Source: an uncultured Bacteroidales bacterium (GTDB lineage Bacteria; Bacteroidota; Bacteroidia; Bacteroidales; Bacteroidaceae). Taken from it: 64,000 nt of DNA. The stretch lies in NCBI GenBank assembly GCA_902801485.1, contig CADCIP010000011.1, positions 1-64,000 of the forward strand, given 5' to 3'. The translations under genes were made by a program, and so were the position numbers. Shown piece after piece: positions 27,079 to 34,855 of the stretch. The notes beneath the pieces were generated by a model. The model saw only the letters and a program-made list of their open reading frames with translations, was not told the origin of the DNA and searched no databases. Every line of letters starts with the position of its first letter. The first letter of the stretch is position 1.

Positions 27079-27596
27079 AGTTCTACAGCTTTTAGTTGTT
27101 CTGCTTCACGTTTCATGAGTTTCTCCAAGAGACTTTTCCTTGCTTTGCAGAGAGCCGTACGGACGGTCACCTCGCTGATGCCCAGGATTTCAGCAATCTC
27201 ACTGTTCTCCAGTCCGTCCTGCTGGCTCATCCTCAGAATCTGCATCTGGGAAGACGGAAGTTCCTCTATCTTTTCCTCCAGCCATTGGGCATTCTCTTTT
27301 TCTTCCAGCATCCACTGCGAATCATGTGTGCTGATAAGTTTTATCTCCTCGTTAAGCTCCATAGGAATAATCCTTCTCTGCCTGAGTTTTGAGACACACA
27401 GATTTTTGCAGATGGCATAGGAAAGAGCCTGAACGGAGTGGACCTCATCCAGTTTCTCCCTGATAGTCCACAGCTTGAGCAACGTGTCCTGCACATTATC
27501 TTCAGCCTCGGCTTCATCCTTCAGGAATCGCAGGCTCAGCGCCATGATGCCCGCCCTCAACCGGCGGGCTAATGTACAGAACTCTTCTCTTTCCAT
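27075..27596 (-). CDS. ECF-type RNA polymerase sigma factor
   Basis: From the start at 27596 (MEREEFCTLARRLR) the protein is 173 residues, the normal ECF length; the frame is open for 64 more codons upstream, but those are not sigma-like. Region 2 includes LKDEAEAEDNVQDTLLKLW and YAICKNLCVSKLR; region 4 is DGLENSEIAEILGISEVTVRTALCKAR. It heads a four-gene operon: sigma, anti-sigma, secreted protein, barrel protein. A second, unrelated sigma/anti-sigma pair lies at 3897-4881. Confidence 0.88.
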   Translation of the reverse strand: MEREEFCTLARRLRAGIMALSLRFLKDEAEAEDNVQDTLLKLWTIREKLDEVHSVQALSYAICKNLCVSKLRQRRIIPMELNEEIKLISTHDSQWMLEEKENAQWLEEKIEELPSSQMQILRMSQQDGLENSEIAEILGISEVTVRTALCKARKSLLEKLMKREAEQLKAVEL

Positions 27597-27930
27597 TCTT
27601 AATTTCTCTCTCTTAATTCTTAATTCGAATCTATCATGTTCTACTCTATAGACGCAGAACATTTCGTTTTGTTCCCGCAAAAATACATTTTTTTTACTAT
27701 ATTTCCTGCGAAGATACAAAAAAATAATGAGCCCACCCAAAGGTAAGCCCGTTATGTTTGGAAATAAAGCAAAAGCCAGATAGGTCACACTTATTCCTTC
27801 TTCCCTCTTACATCTTACATCATCTTATTCAGGATGAGAAATAATCAACTTAGAAAAAATTTTATTTAAGCTACTTTTTGCTCGGAATCAAATTAGATAA
27901 TTATCACAAATAAGCTTCAAAAATTGGCTT
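27597..27930. other. Leader of the sigma operon, no gene seen
   Basis: The gap holds CTTAATT heptamers at 27597-27625, a TATCTTCG -7-like box on the minus strand (27709-27716) with a TTTG 21 bases upstream, and ATCTTAC repeats near 27806-27825. The frame open between 27597 and 27788 has a repetitive, membrane-like composition with no recognisable family and is judged non-coding. Confidence 0.5.
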
Positions 27931-28088
27931 AGTCACCTTTGCTTCATTCAGATAATCTCCATGAGTCATTCCCCTTATCTCCACAACTCATTCAGATAAT
28001 CCCTTTAGGGGGTAAAGGATTATCTCGATGACCTGTTCCCAACGTGGGAACAGCTTGTTCAGATAAGGGGAACGAAGTAAAGGTGACT
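27931..28088. repeat. Nested inverted repeats (structured element)
   Basis: Outer arms 27931-27945 and 28074-28088 pair at 14 of 15 positions; inner arms 27969-27980 and 28061-28072 pair perfectly over 12. Inside are two further hairpins: GATAATCC...GGATTATC (about 27995-28024) and TGTTCCCA...TGGGAACA (about 28033-28052). The string TTCAGATAA recurs three times. It lies just after the LRR gene stop codon. Confidence 0.75.
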
Positions 28089-28098
28089 TTGGGTGATT

Positions 28099-31000
28099 TT
28101 ACTTAATTAAAACCTTTTTGCTTGTTCCATCACTCATGCGGATAATGTTCAGACCCTTTTGGGGAACAGATGATATGCGCTGACCATTCAAATTATAGAA
28201 TTCTTTTTCGCTTGTAGAAAAATATGGGGTGAGGACTTCAATATTTGTTTCCATTGAATTGTCAATGTTATAAAAATGATAATCCTTACCGTTAGAGTCA
28301 AAGAAGTGGATTTCGTGTACACTTACATCGTCACGCGAGACACCGTTTATTGCCATGTTTAGCAGTTCTCCTGCAATGCCATTAAACTCCATATTGGATG
28401 TTGACAGTACAGCAACTCGATAATGGCCATCCTCCAGTTTGTTATAGATTAGTTGATGATTCTGATTACGACCAGTATTTAGTATCATCTTTGCTACTTC
28501 AGATTTTTCGGGTAAATAAAGGTCGAACTGGAATGCCGTATACTGACGATTGTTGTTCATACATAATGACAGCGTTCCATTTTCTTCTTTCAATATCAAT
28601 TCATCACGTTCTTCATAAGGGTTAGATGCAATTCTTGCCTTAACAAGGTTCTGACTATCAATTATCTCATTCACCACAACCACGGCATCGCCAAGATTCA
28701 CTGTTCCATCATTATTTATATCTGCCAGGAACTCAAAGAAAGAATCGGAAGGCGTTCCCACCACAAAGTGCGCGATATCCATGACATCCTGCTCATTCAC
28801 ATCCTCATCTTGGTTTACGTCAGGGCTGGGGAATTCAACGATTTTCTCAATAGTCTTCCACCCTTCTGTCTGCATATAGCGTTCCTTTGTTCCTGCTGGA
28901 ACATATAATGTATATGAATTGGAGCGCTCGCCAAAGTCATAATATGATGTTATGGGGAATGGGTCGATTATATGAGAAATGACCATCTCGATAGACCCAC
29001 TACGAAAAGCCCACTTTCCCATAACACACAATGTAGAAGGAAGTTCCACTTTTTTCAATGCTTTACAATTGGCAAAAGCACCATACTCGTCAGAATCATT
29101 TCCACCAACAATGACGAGGCCCTCGGGAAGAATGACTTCCTCCAATGCTTCACAGTCATGAAAAGCTGTTCCGCCAATCTCATACAACCCTAACGGGAAA
29201 TCAACATTCTGAAGGGAACGGCATCTATAAAATGCTCTTTTGCCTATCTTACGTAAGCCCAATGGGAATTTTATACTTCGAAGTGATTCACAAGATTCGA
29301 ACGCATAGTCATCAATAACTTCTAGAGAAGAGCCCAAAGACACATCTTCCAACATCTTGCAGTAATCAAAGGCGTGTGCAGGAATAATTTTAACTTTATC
29401 TCCTATTACAAGATGTTTCAACTTATCACAGAATTGGAAGATAAATCTCCCTTCTACCTGAGGAGCATTGTATGTAACATTGGTTAAGGAACCACATTCA
29501 TAGAAAGCTCTTTCGCCAATTCTTTCTATACTCTCAGGAATAATCACACTCTGAATAGCACATTTATGGAAAGCCATCTGCCCAATTTCTTTTAATCCAT
29601 CAGGCAAATTGATGGCATTTAGTGAGGTAAAACTATCAAAAGCATAATCTCCAATACCTTCTAATGATGCTGGTAAAGTAATGTTTGTAAGAGTTGTTTT
29701 AACTTCCCTAAAAGCATAGTTCCCGATATATTGTAACGTAGTAGGAAACTGTATTTCTGTCAATGTAGAAGATGGACGTTTAAAACCATCCGCCAATCCT
29801 AACGTACCCTCCCGGAAATTGAGTTTAGTCATGTTTTTATCACAACCTATAGCAATTGTTCCTATGTATGTTATACCTTCAAGGGATTCCTTATTATCAG
29901 CAAACCACGGGGTTCCTTCAAAAGAATCTGATGCCATCCTTGATAGAAATGGTGAAAGATTCATAGACGTCAGGTTTTTACAATTCTGGAATGCACCTGC
30001 TCCTATAGCTTTTAGATTATCCGAGAATCTAATCGAAGAAATGTATTTGCAGCCATAAAAAGCACCAGAAGGTATATTGGTCAATAATTCCAAATTGAGA
30101 TGCCCGTTTTCTTCAAGCTTCAGAAGTGAGGCACAGTTGTAGAAAGCATTTTCACCCAATTCCTGCAATTTACTAAGTTCAGGTATAATCAATAAATCTG
30201 TACAACCGCTAAACGCCGCATCACCTATTGCGATAGGCTCATTGGCCATCACAAATTCCTGTAATTTATTGCAACCACTCATGGCATAAGCTCCTACTTC
30301 ATCAAAAGAGGCAGGCCAAACAATGCGTTTTAGCGACATACCATTAAAGGCATAGGGCAGATATGGATCATAATGATCATGATAATGAGGTGGCCAAGAA
30401 CTGAGCGTTTCCCCTTTCCATGATGTATCTCTACGTGCCTCTCCAATAAAGAATCGATAATATTCTGGTGACATCGAGCCATCCATCATGCGTGTGTAAC
30501 TATAATAATACTCATCACTGGGTACAAGTGTTACTTCGCTTAAATCAAGAGTGTCGAGTTCTGCCAGCTTTCCCTCTGCGGCTCGAATCACCTTAATATC
30601 TGCCGCGCTGAGTTTACCCTTGATTACAAGGTTTGTTATCTTTTCTTTGTCAATCGATGCTAAAGCTTCTGCCAGACCACCTGCATCTTCAACCGTTACG
30701 CTGTCACCATGAGAGTCGGTTTCACCTTCATCCTCCATCTCTATGATATTCGTGAACGAACTCCACCCATTGGCCCCTATATAAGCAATCTTTCTTCCAT
30801 GCGGGACATATAATACAGCATCATTCAAAGGCACAAAAGGACGAGCTTTGGGAGAAATTATGGGAGGTGTTTTCGCATAACAATATATTTTGGGCGCAAC
30901 AGTCTCTGTAAAGGAATTCTCTGCAATGCTTTGCAAAGTGGATGGCAAACTGATAAGATTTATTCCCCTGATATAATTAAACCCGGATAATGATGTTATA

Positions 31001-31605
31001 CCTTCTGGTATTATAATCTCTTTAAGTAATTCACCTGCAACATAATACTTTACTTCTGTGAAATAATAGAAAAAGGGTATAGGCAGTCCGATAATTTCAG
31101 TTATATCATTGACATTGACGGTAACATCTGTCACGCTACAACCGAAACCTTGAGGAAAAGCTTGTGTACCTACAGACTGTAGTTTACCCGAGAAAATGAT
31201 TGACGTCAAGGTACTCCCTCCCACATAGAAGGCATAGTCTCCAATATATTTCACATTACTAAGGTCAAGAGAAGAGATGTTTGAACAGTTCCGGAAAGCA
31301 GAAGCTCCTACAGTACTTACGTTTCCAAAGTTAACGGCACTAATCTCGCAATTCATAAAAGCCTCCTCGCCTATTGTTACTACAGAATACGTTGTACCCT
31401 TGTACTCCACCTCGAGAGGAATGTTAAGCACGCCTTCGAAGGATATGTCCTCAAGCCCCATCACTGTGGCAGTATTTCCAATGGTTGACAAAGAAATTTT
31501 CAAAACAGCTCCCTCGCTTGTGGTGTAAGTCGTTCTCTCTATTGCCATTGCACTACTAAATACAAAAGCCAATATCGTTATTAGCAAGTGTACCTTATTT
31601 TTCAT
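28099..31605 (-). CDS. Secreted BspA-like leucine-rich repeat protein with dockerin-like repeats
   Basis: From 31605 (MKNKVHLLITILAFVFSSAMA, a signal peptide) the protein is 1168 residues; the longer frame start lies beyond the promoter at 31635-31665. Two blocks of TpLRR/LRR_5 repeats (about residues 55-270 and 380-890) show the I..YAF..C..L pattern. Then come two dockerin-like calcium repeats (DVNQDEDVNEQD and DINNDGTVNLGD, about 930-980), and a sorting-like C-terminus (YNLNGQRI...GLNIIR...KKVLIK). Such proteins are surface adhesins or scaffolding proteins. The presence of dockerin-like repeats could mean cohesin binding or simple calcium stabilisation. Its upstream element is shared with the kinase-LRR gene at 42128. 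Confidence 0.85.
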   Translation of the reverse strand: MKNKVHLLITILAFVFSSAMAIERTTYTTSEGAVLKISLSTIGNTATVMGLEDISFEGVLNIPLEVEYKGTTYSVVTIGEEAFMNCEISAVNFGNVSTVGASAFRNCSNISSLDLSNVKYIGDYAFYVGGSTLTSIIFSGKLQSVGTQAFPQGFGCSVTDVTVNVNDITEIIGLPIPFFYYFTEVKYYVAGELLKEIIIPEGITSLSGFNYIRGINLISLPSTLQSIAENSFTETVAPKIYCYAKTPPIISPKARPFVPLNDAVLYVPHGRKIAYIGANGWSSFTNIIEMEDEGETDSHGDSVTVEDAGGLAEALASIDKEKITNLVIKGKLSAADIKVIRAAEGKLAELDTLDLSEVTLVPSDEYYYSYTRMMDGSMSPEYYRFFIGEARRDTSWKGETLSSWPPHYHDHYDPYLPYAFNGMSLKRIVWPASFDEVGAYAMSGCNKLQEFVMANEPIAIGDAAFSGCTDLLIIPELSKLQELGENAFYNCASLLKLEENGHLNLELLTNIPSGAFYGCKYISSIRFSDNLKAIGAGAFQNCKNLTSMNLSPFLSRMASDSFEGTPWFADNKESLEGITYIGTIAIGCDKNMTKLNFREGTLGLADGFKRPSSTLTEIQFPTTLQYIGNYAFREVKTTLTNITLPASLEGIGDYAFDSFTSLNAINLPDGLKEIGQMAFHKCAIQSVIIPESIERIGERAFYECGSLTNVTYNAPQVEGRFIFQFCDKLKHLVIGDKVKIIPAHAFDYCKMLEDVSLGSSLEVIDDYAFESCESLRSIKFPLGLRKIGKRAFYRCRSLQNVDFPLGLYEIGGTAFHDCEALEEVILPEGLVIVGGNDSDEYGAFANCKALKKVELPSTLCVMGKWAFRSGSIEMVISHIIDPFPITSYYDFGERSNSYTLYVPAGTKERYMQTEGWKTIEKIVEFPSPDVNQDEDVNEQDVMDIAHFVVGTPSDSFFEFLADINNDGTVNLGDAVVVVNEIIDSQNLVKARIASNPYEERDELILKEENGTLSLCMNNNRQYTAFQFDLYLPEKSEVAKMILNTGRNQNHQLIYNKLEDGHYRVAVLSTSNMEFNGIAGELLNMAINGVSRDDVSVHEIHFFDSNGKDYHFYNIDNSMETNIEVLTPYFSTSEKEFYNLNGQRISSVPQKGLNIIRMSDGTSKKVLIK

Positions 31606-31634
31606 AATTATTAGTGGTTTGTTGTTCAATTCTG

Positions 31635-31665
31635 CAAAAATAACGATTATTCTAATTCGCACAAA
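31635..31665 (-). promoter_or_regulatory. Promoter of the BspA-like gene
   Basis: Minus strand: TTTG (31662-31665), a 19-base spacer, TATTTTTG (31635-31642), a full match to the Bacteroidota consensus, 29 bases before the chosen start codon. Confidence 0.75.
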
Positions 31666-31694
31666 GGAAAAGGGTGTTTTTCTTACGAAAAAGG
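31650..31694 (-). repeat. Shared promoter-region element, copy 1
   Basis: The segment TTCTAATTCGCACAAAG... with a palindromic end (TTTTTC-TTAC-GAAAAA, 31677-31692) matches 44807-44852 at roughly four of five positions. It spans the -33 box of the BspA-like gene. Confidence 0.65.
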
Positions 31695-32037
31695 GATTAG
31701 ACGTTAGCAAAGCTGATAATTGAAAGTTGAAAATTATTAAACTTAACGTCAACGATAACCATGAAGATGTAAAAAGGCTAACGTGAAGCGAGAAGGCCTG
31801 TTACAGTAGAATCATCACAGCAGTTATTCCGGGAAATGTTTTTACTCTCTTCATACCCAGCAGTCAGGGCCTTTTTAACCCCGATTTCAGAACCGAGAGG
31901 TAACCGGGAGGTACTCCGGGGGTAGTAATCCCCTTTTTTCGTCAAAACTCACGTCACTTGAATATTGAACGTCAATGTTCCGTTTTTGGCTATATGCAGA
32001 AATACTTTTCGGTTATTTACACATAGGCAAGAGACAA
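31695..32037. other. Intergenic stretch, no gene seen
   Basis: No convincing reading frame. It holds GTTGAAA-type repeats near 31720-31735 and, at 31891-31923, three tandem 11-bp units (AACCGAGAGGT, AACCGGGAGGT, ACTCCGGGGGT). Confidence 0.5.
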
Positions 32038-32529
32038 TTAATCACTGCCTTTTACCAGATAGAAAGATTCCGTTTTATCCGTCAGAAAAACGTTTAATTC
32101 ATTATGATCGCAATATAGCTCCCCATTAAAGGTTTTGTCCCAACCCTCAGCAGAAGAAAGCTTAATCACTCGTCCATCAAATGTATAAGTCCCCTTCTTA
32201 AATAACTGGATGACGCTATCCTTCTCATTCACAATGTAATAGTTGAACTCGTAGGTATAGTTCTTGTGTAGGAATATATTCACGGCATTCGCCTCGTGAG
32301 GCTTAAACCAGTACCCGAAAAGCACCTTTTCATCATACACTTCGTCAGAATCCAACTCTGCATACAACTGCTCTGTAATCGGATGATCAAATTCGGCAGA
32401 GATATCTTCCTCATAATCAACAAGGGAATTCTCCGATGCCACCTCGGTTTCCTCCTCTCTGAAAGAAGGACAGCAAATCAACCATCCCAGACAGATTAAA
32501 ACCAGTATAAAAAGGAATAGTTTCTTCAT
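32038..32529 (-). CDS. Small putative lipoprotein
   Basis: A 163-residue protein. The N-terminus is a hydrophobic signal (MKKLFLFILVLICLGWLICC) with Cys at 19-20 that could be a lipobox. After an acidic linker (EEETEVASENSLVDYEED) the last 110 residues form a beta-rich, lipocalin-like pattern (VLFGYWFKPHEANAVNIF; GTYTFDGRVIKLSS; FYLVKGSD). No family is recognised. It lies at the end of the defence-like island and may share the promoter at 32754-32785 with the small reading frame upstream. Confidence 0.6.
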   Translation of the reverse strand: MKKLFLFILVLICLGWLICCPSFREEETEVASENSLVDYEEDISAEFDHPITEQLYAELDSDEVYDEKVLFGYWFKPHEANAVNIFLHKNYTYEFNYYIVNEKDSVIQLFKKGTYTFDGRVIKLSSAEGWDKTFNGELYCDHNELNVFLTDKTESFYLVKGSD

Positions 32530-32587
32530 GATGGATTTATTTTTTCTTATTAAAGTAAATTAAAACGGATCAGAATCTGTCTGGGGT

Positions 32588-32710
32588 TCATTTCGGAGAA
32601 TTTGTGGGTTTCTCGCCAAACTTAATGTTCCCGTCCAAATCAGCCATATCGACTAAATCTGAAATGACATTGTAGCCAATTAACCCATAATCTTTAGCTC
32701 CTATGGACAT
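32588..32710 (-). CDS. Small reading frame of 40 codons
   Basis: Translation from ATG at 32710 gives MSIGAKDYGLIGYNVISDLV and ends ...GEKPTNSPK. It has a plausible ribosome site (AAAAAGG, about 8 bases before the ATG) and a near-consensus promoter 44 bases upstream. It ends 58 bases before the lipoprotein gene. It could be a real microprotein, the remnant of a longer gene, or a leader. No homologue is recognised. Confidence 0.4.
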   Translation of the reverse strand: MSIGAKDYGLIGYNVISDLVDMADLDGNIKFGEKPTNSPK

Positions 32711-32753
32711 ATATTAATACCTTTTTAAGTTAGATAGTTTTCTGTTACGATGA

Positions 32754-32785
32754 CAAAGGTAAACATTCTTTGCGATACCCACAAA
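32754..32785 (-). promoter_or_regulatory. Promoter within the 3' end of the island
   Basis: Minus strand: TTTG (32782-32785), a 20-base spacer, TACCTTTG (32754-32761). It lies just beyond the stop of the macro/DUF1810 gene and would drive the 40-codon frame and the lipoprotein gene separately from the main operon. Confidence 0.6.
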
Positions 32786-32820
32786 CAATCTTCATTCACA
32801 AGCCTTGAGTATTTGAAATT

Positions 32821-34068
32821 TTATTCCCATATAACTAAGTCGCGAGGCAAATCTATCTTCTTTGGTTCACCCCTCATTCCATATATATAATAATGTCTTG
32901 CCAGACTATCGTCAAATTGAGAGACAAAGGAGCCACGAATACGCGCACATTTCTCATTGATGGAGTTAAGCGTTGGATTGGTCACATCCTCAATACTTTT
33001 GATAACTCTTTCATTAAGGCCAAAAGGCTTAATCTTGCAGTATAGTTCTTTCAGTTCCTCCCTGTAATCAGGCAAATTCTTAAATGCAATACCTTCCGGA
33101 TGTCTAAGATATAGTAGATAAACGGCCTTTACTAATGGCTCCATCTTAATCTCCTTGCCATAGTCTGAGAGCATCACAGCCCCATCATTAGTTATAGTCA
33201 GCTTACTTATTCTGACCTGATTTTTCAGTTTGTCATCGTGAAAGCCCAAACGCCATAGTGTCTTATCGCATCGTTGTCCTTCATAGTATTTGTAAAGTAC
33301 ATCATTGAAAATGTCATTTGGGGAGACAAGGTCAAAGAGTGTCATACACGACCTGACTTTCAGTACATCAGGGAATCCAAAGATATCATCAGTTGAGGGA
33401 TTGCCACAATCAAGCAATGCCTGGGTAATCTCACGAAGGCGCACACCAAGCACTGGGTGCTCCAAATAAGCCTTGGCTTCCTCCTTACTGCTGATACCAT
33501 AGAACTCAGAATTATAGCTATGCCCCAAGCCTTTAATCTGTGGGAATATATACCATATCCAATGACTACGTTTCTCTCCATCTTTGACTTCATTGAGAGC
33601 ACTTATATAATCCAATTTCTGGGCCTCTAAGAATCGCTCCAAATCGTAATGGACTTCACTCCCTCCCAACGCATCTATAAAACTCTTTGGCAGGTTGACA
33701 TTTTTTAACTCCAATGCACCAACAAAGAACTGGGCGATCTCCTCATCATGATAGCCTGCGATACCACAGCCCACACGAGTGACCAAGAAGAACAAATCCG
33801 GATTCGCTTTGGCAAAAGCGATAAACCTGTCAACAGCCTCTTTCACCTCCTTGTCCTTGCGAATGTTTTTGCCATAATCTACAGGGATAGCATAGCACTG
33901 GCCTTGTAATCCTTCTGCCTGTCCCCATACTGCACCAAACTTCTTGCGAGCAGTACCAGAAGCACCGCCAGTATGATATCCCAGCACATTACTTCCAAAT
34001 ACAAAAATCTGCTTGGGCAACAATGTGTCTATATAGTCGGGGGTATAACCTCCAAGTTTCTCTTCCAT
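32821..34068 (-). CDS. Macro-like + DUF1810 protein with unknown C-terminal domain
   Basis: A 415-residue three-part protein. Residues about 20-125 look like a macro-type (A1S_2505-like) fold: IFVFGSNVLGYHTGGASGTA, FGAVWGQAEGLQGQCYAIPV and a later LVTRVGCGIAGY. Residues about 142-270 are a clear DUF1810: LERFLEAQKLDYISALNEV, RSHWIWYIFPQIKGLG, YLEHPVLGVRLREI, IFGFPDVLKVRSCMTLF. The last 135 residues are not recognised. Macro folds bind or hydrolyse ADP-ribose adducts; with a DarT-type transferase two genes upstream, a role as reversal enzyme or ADP-ribose reader is likely but inferred. It is the last gene of the operon, 4 bases after the PP2C gene. Confidence 0.8.
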   Translation of the reverse strand: MEEKLGGYTPDYIDTLLPKQIFVFGSNVLGYHTGGASGTARKKFGAVWGQAEGLQGQCYAIPVDYGKNIRKDKEVKEAVDRFIAFAKANPDLFFLVTRVGCGIAGYHDEEIAQFFVGALELKNVNLPKSFIDALGGSEVHYDLERFLEAQKLDYISALNEVKDGEKRSHWIWYIFPQIKGLGHSYNSEFYGISSKEEAKAYLEHPVLGVRLREITQALLDCGNPSTDDIFGFPDVLKVRSCMTLFDLVSPNDIFNDVLYKYYEGQRCDKTLWRLGFHDDKLKNQVRISKLTITNDGAVMLSDYGKEIKMEPLVKAVYLLYLRHPEGIAFKNLPDYREELKELYCKIKPFGLNERVIKSIEDVTNPTLNSINEKCARIRGSFVSQFDDSLARHYYIYGMRGEPKKIDLPRDLVIWE

Positions 34069-34072
34069 AGGT

Positions 34073-34855
34073 TTATAGTATTGCTATTGAATAATCATCG
34101 TGTCCTATCAGTCCATTCTTCCTAAGCCTTTGCAGATGCTTTTTGAAATTTCCCACATTCCTGCAATTCATCAGTTTATCTATAATATCTTTCTCAAAGT
34201 CCACTTTCTTTATTCCTAAAGCAGTCCTTATGAAATTGCTATCTTTTGTCTGAGCATCAATAGCCTCTTGCAGTTCATCTTTATATTGCTCTTCATGAGT
34301 CACTTCATACATCATCAATATATAGTGTGCAAGAGCATCACTGGCTACAAACACTACACTGTTTTTGTGAAAATCAAATTTACCACACTTGAATCCTTTT
34401 TCATTTGTGGAGTCCTTGCAGTTCACCAAATAAGGAGGGTTGTTGAATTCCACAATTCGTCCAAAACTGTGTTGCAACTTCCCTGATGTCCTATCATAGC
34501 AGAAGGCTACACTGTCGCCATAACTCATCCAATGCCCGTCCTCCCATACTGCCACAATTGTGGCAAACGAGCCTTCATCATAAAACTTATTCAAGAGCAT
34601 TCCACCTTCTGCTTTCGCCACTTCTTCACATTCATTATAGAACGGCTCCCAAATGCCATCTATCCATTTATCAAAAGACTGATAGTCAGTAATAGGCTCA
34701 TCAGGCAGATGCTCCACCAAATATTTCGACCATTGGTCAGCAAACACGCCTCCACCACCGGCTCCATCCGAAACGGATATCCATTTCTGAGTGGACCTTA
34801 CGGCATCTTCATTCACAATGCCATCTTCTAATTTGGGTATAGAAAAAGCAATCAT
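34073..34855 (-). CDS. PP2C-like Ser/Thr protein phosphatase
   Basis: A 260-residue protein with the metal-binding pattern of PPM/PP2C phosphatases: NEDAV (N15-D17), SVSDGAGG (D30, G31), GSFATIVAVWEDGHWMSYGDS (D114) and VVFVASDALAHY (D173). These aspartates would hold two Mn/Mg ions. The start overlaps the end of the DarT-vWA gene by four bases, so the two are translated together. A PP2C beside a vWA protein and Ser/Thr kinases makes up the TerY-P-type triad; it probably dephosphorylates the vWA protein or the kinases' other targets. Confidence 0.85.
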   Translation of the reverse strand: MIAFSIPKLEDGIVNEDAVRSTQKWISVSDGAGGGGVFADQWSKYLVEHLPDEPITDYQSFDKWIDGIWEPFYNECEEVAKAEGGMLLNKFYDEGSFATIVAVWEDGHWMSYGDSVAFCYDRTSGKLQHSFGRIVEFNNPPYLVNCKDSTNEKGFKCGKFDFHKNSVVFVASDALAHYILMMYEVTHEEQYKDELQEAIDAQTKDSNFIRTALGIKKVDFEKDIIDKLMNCRNVGNFKKHLQRLRKNGLIGHDDYSIAIL

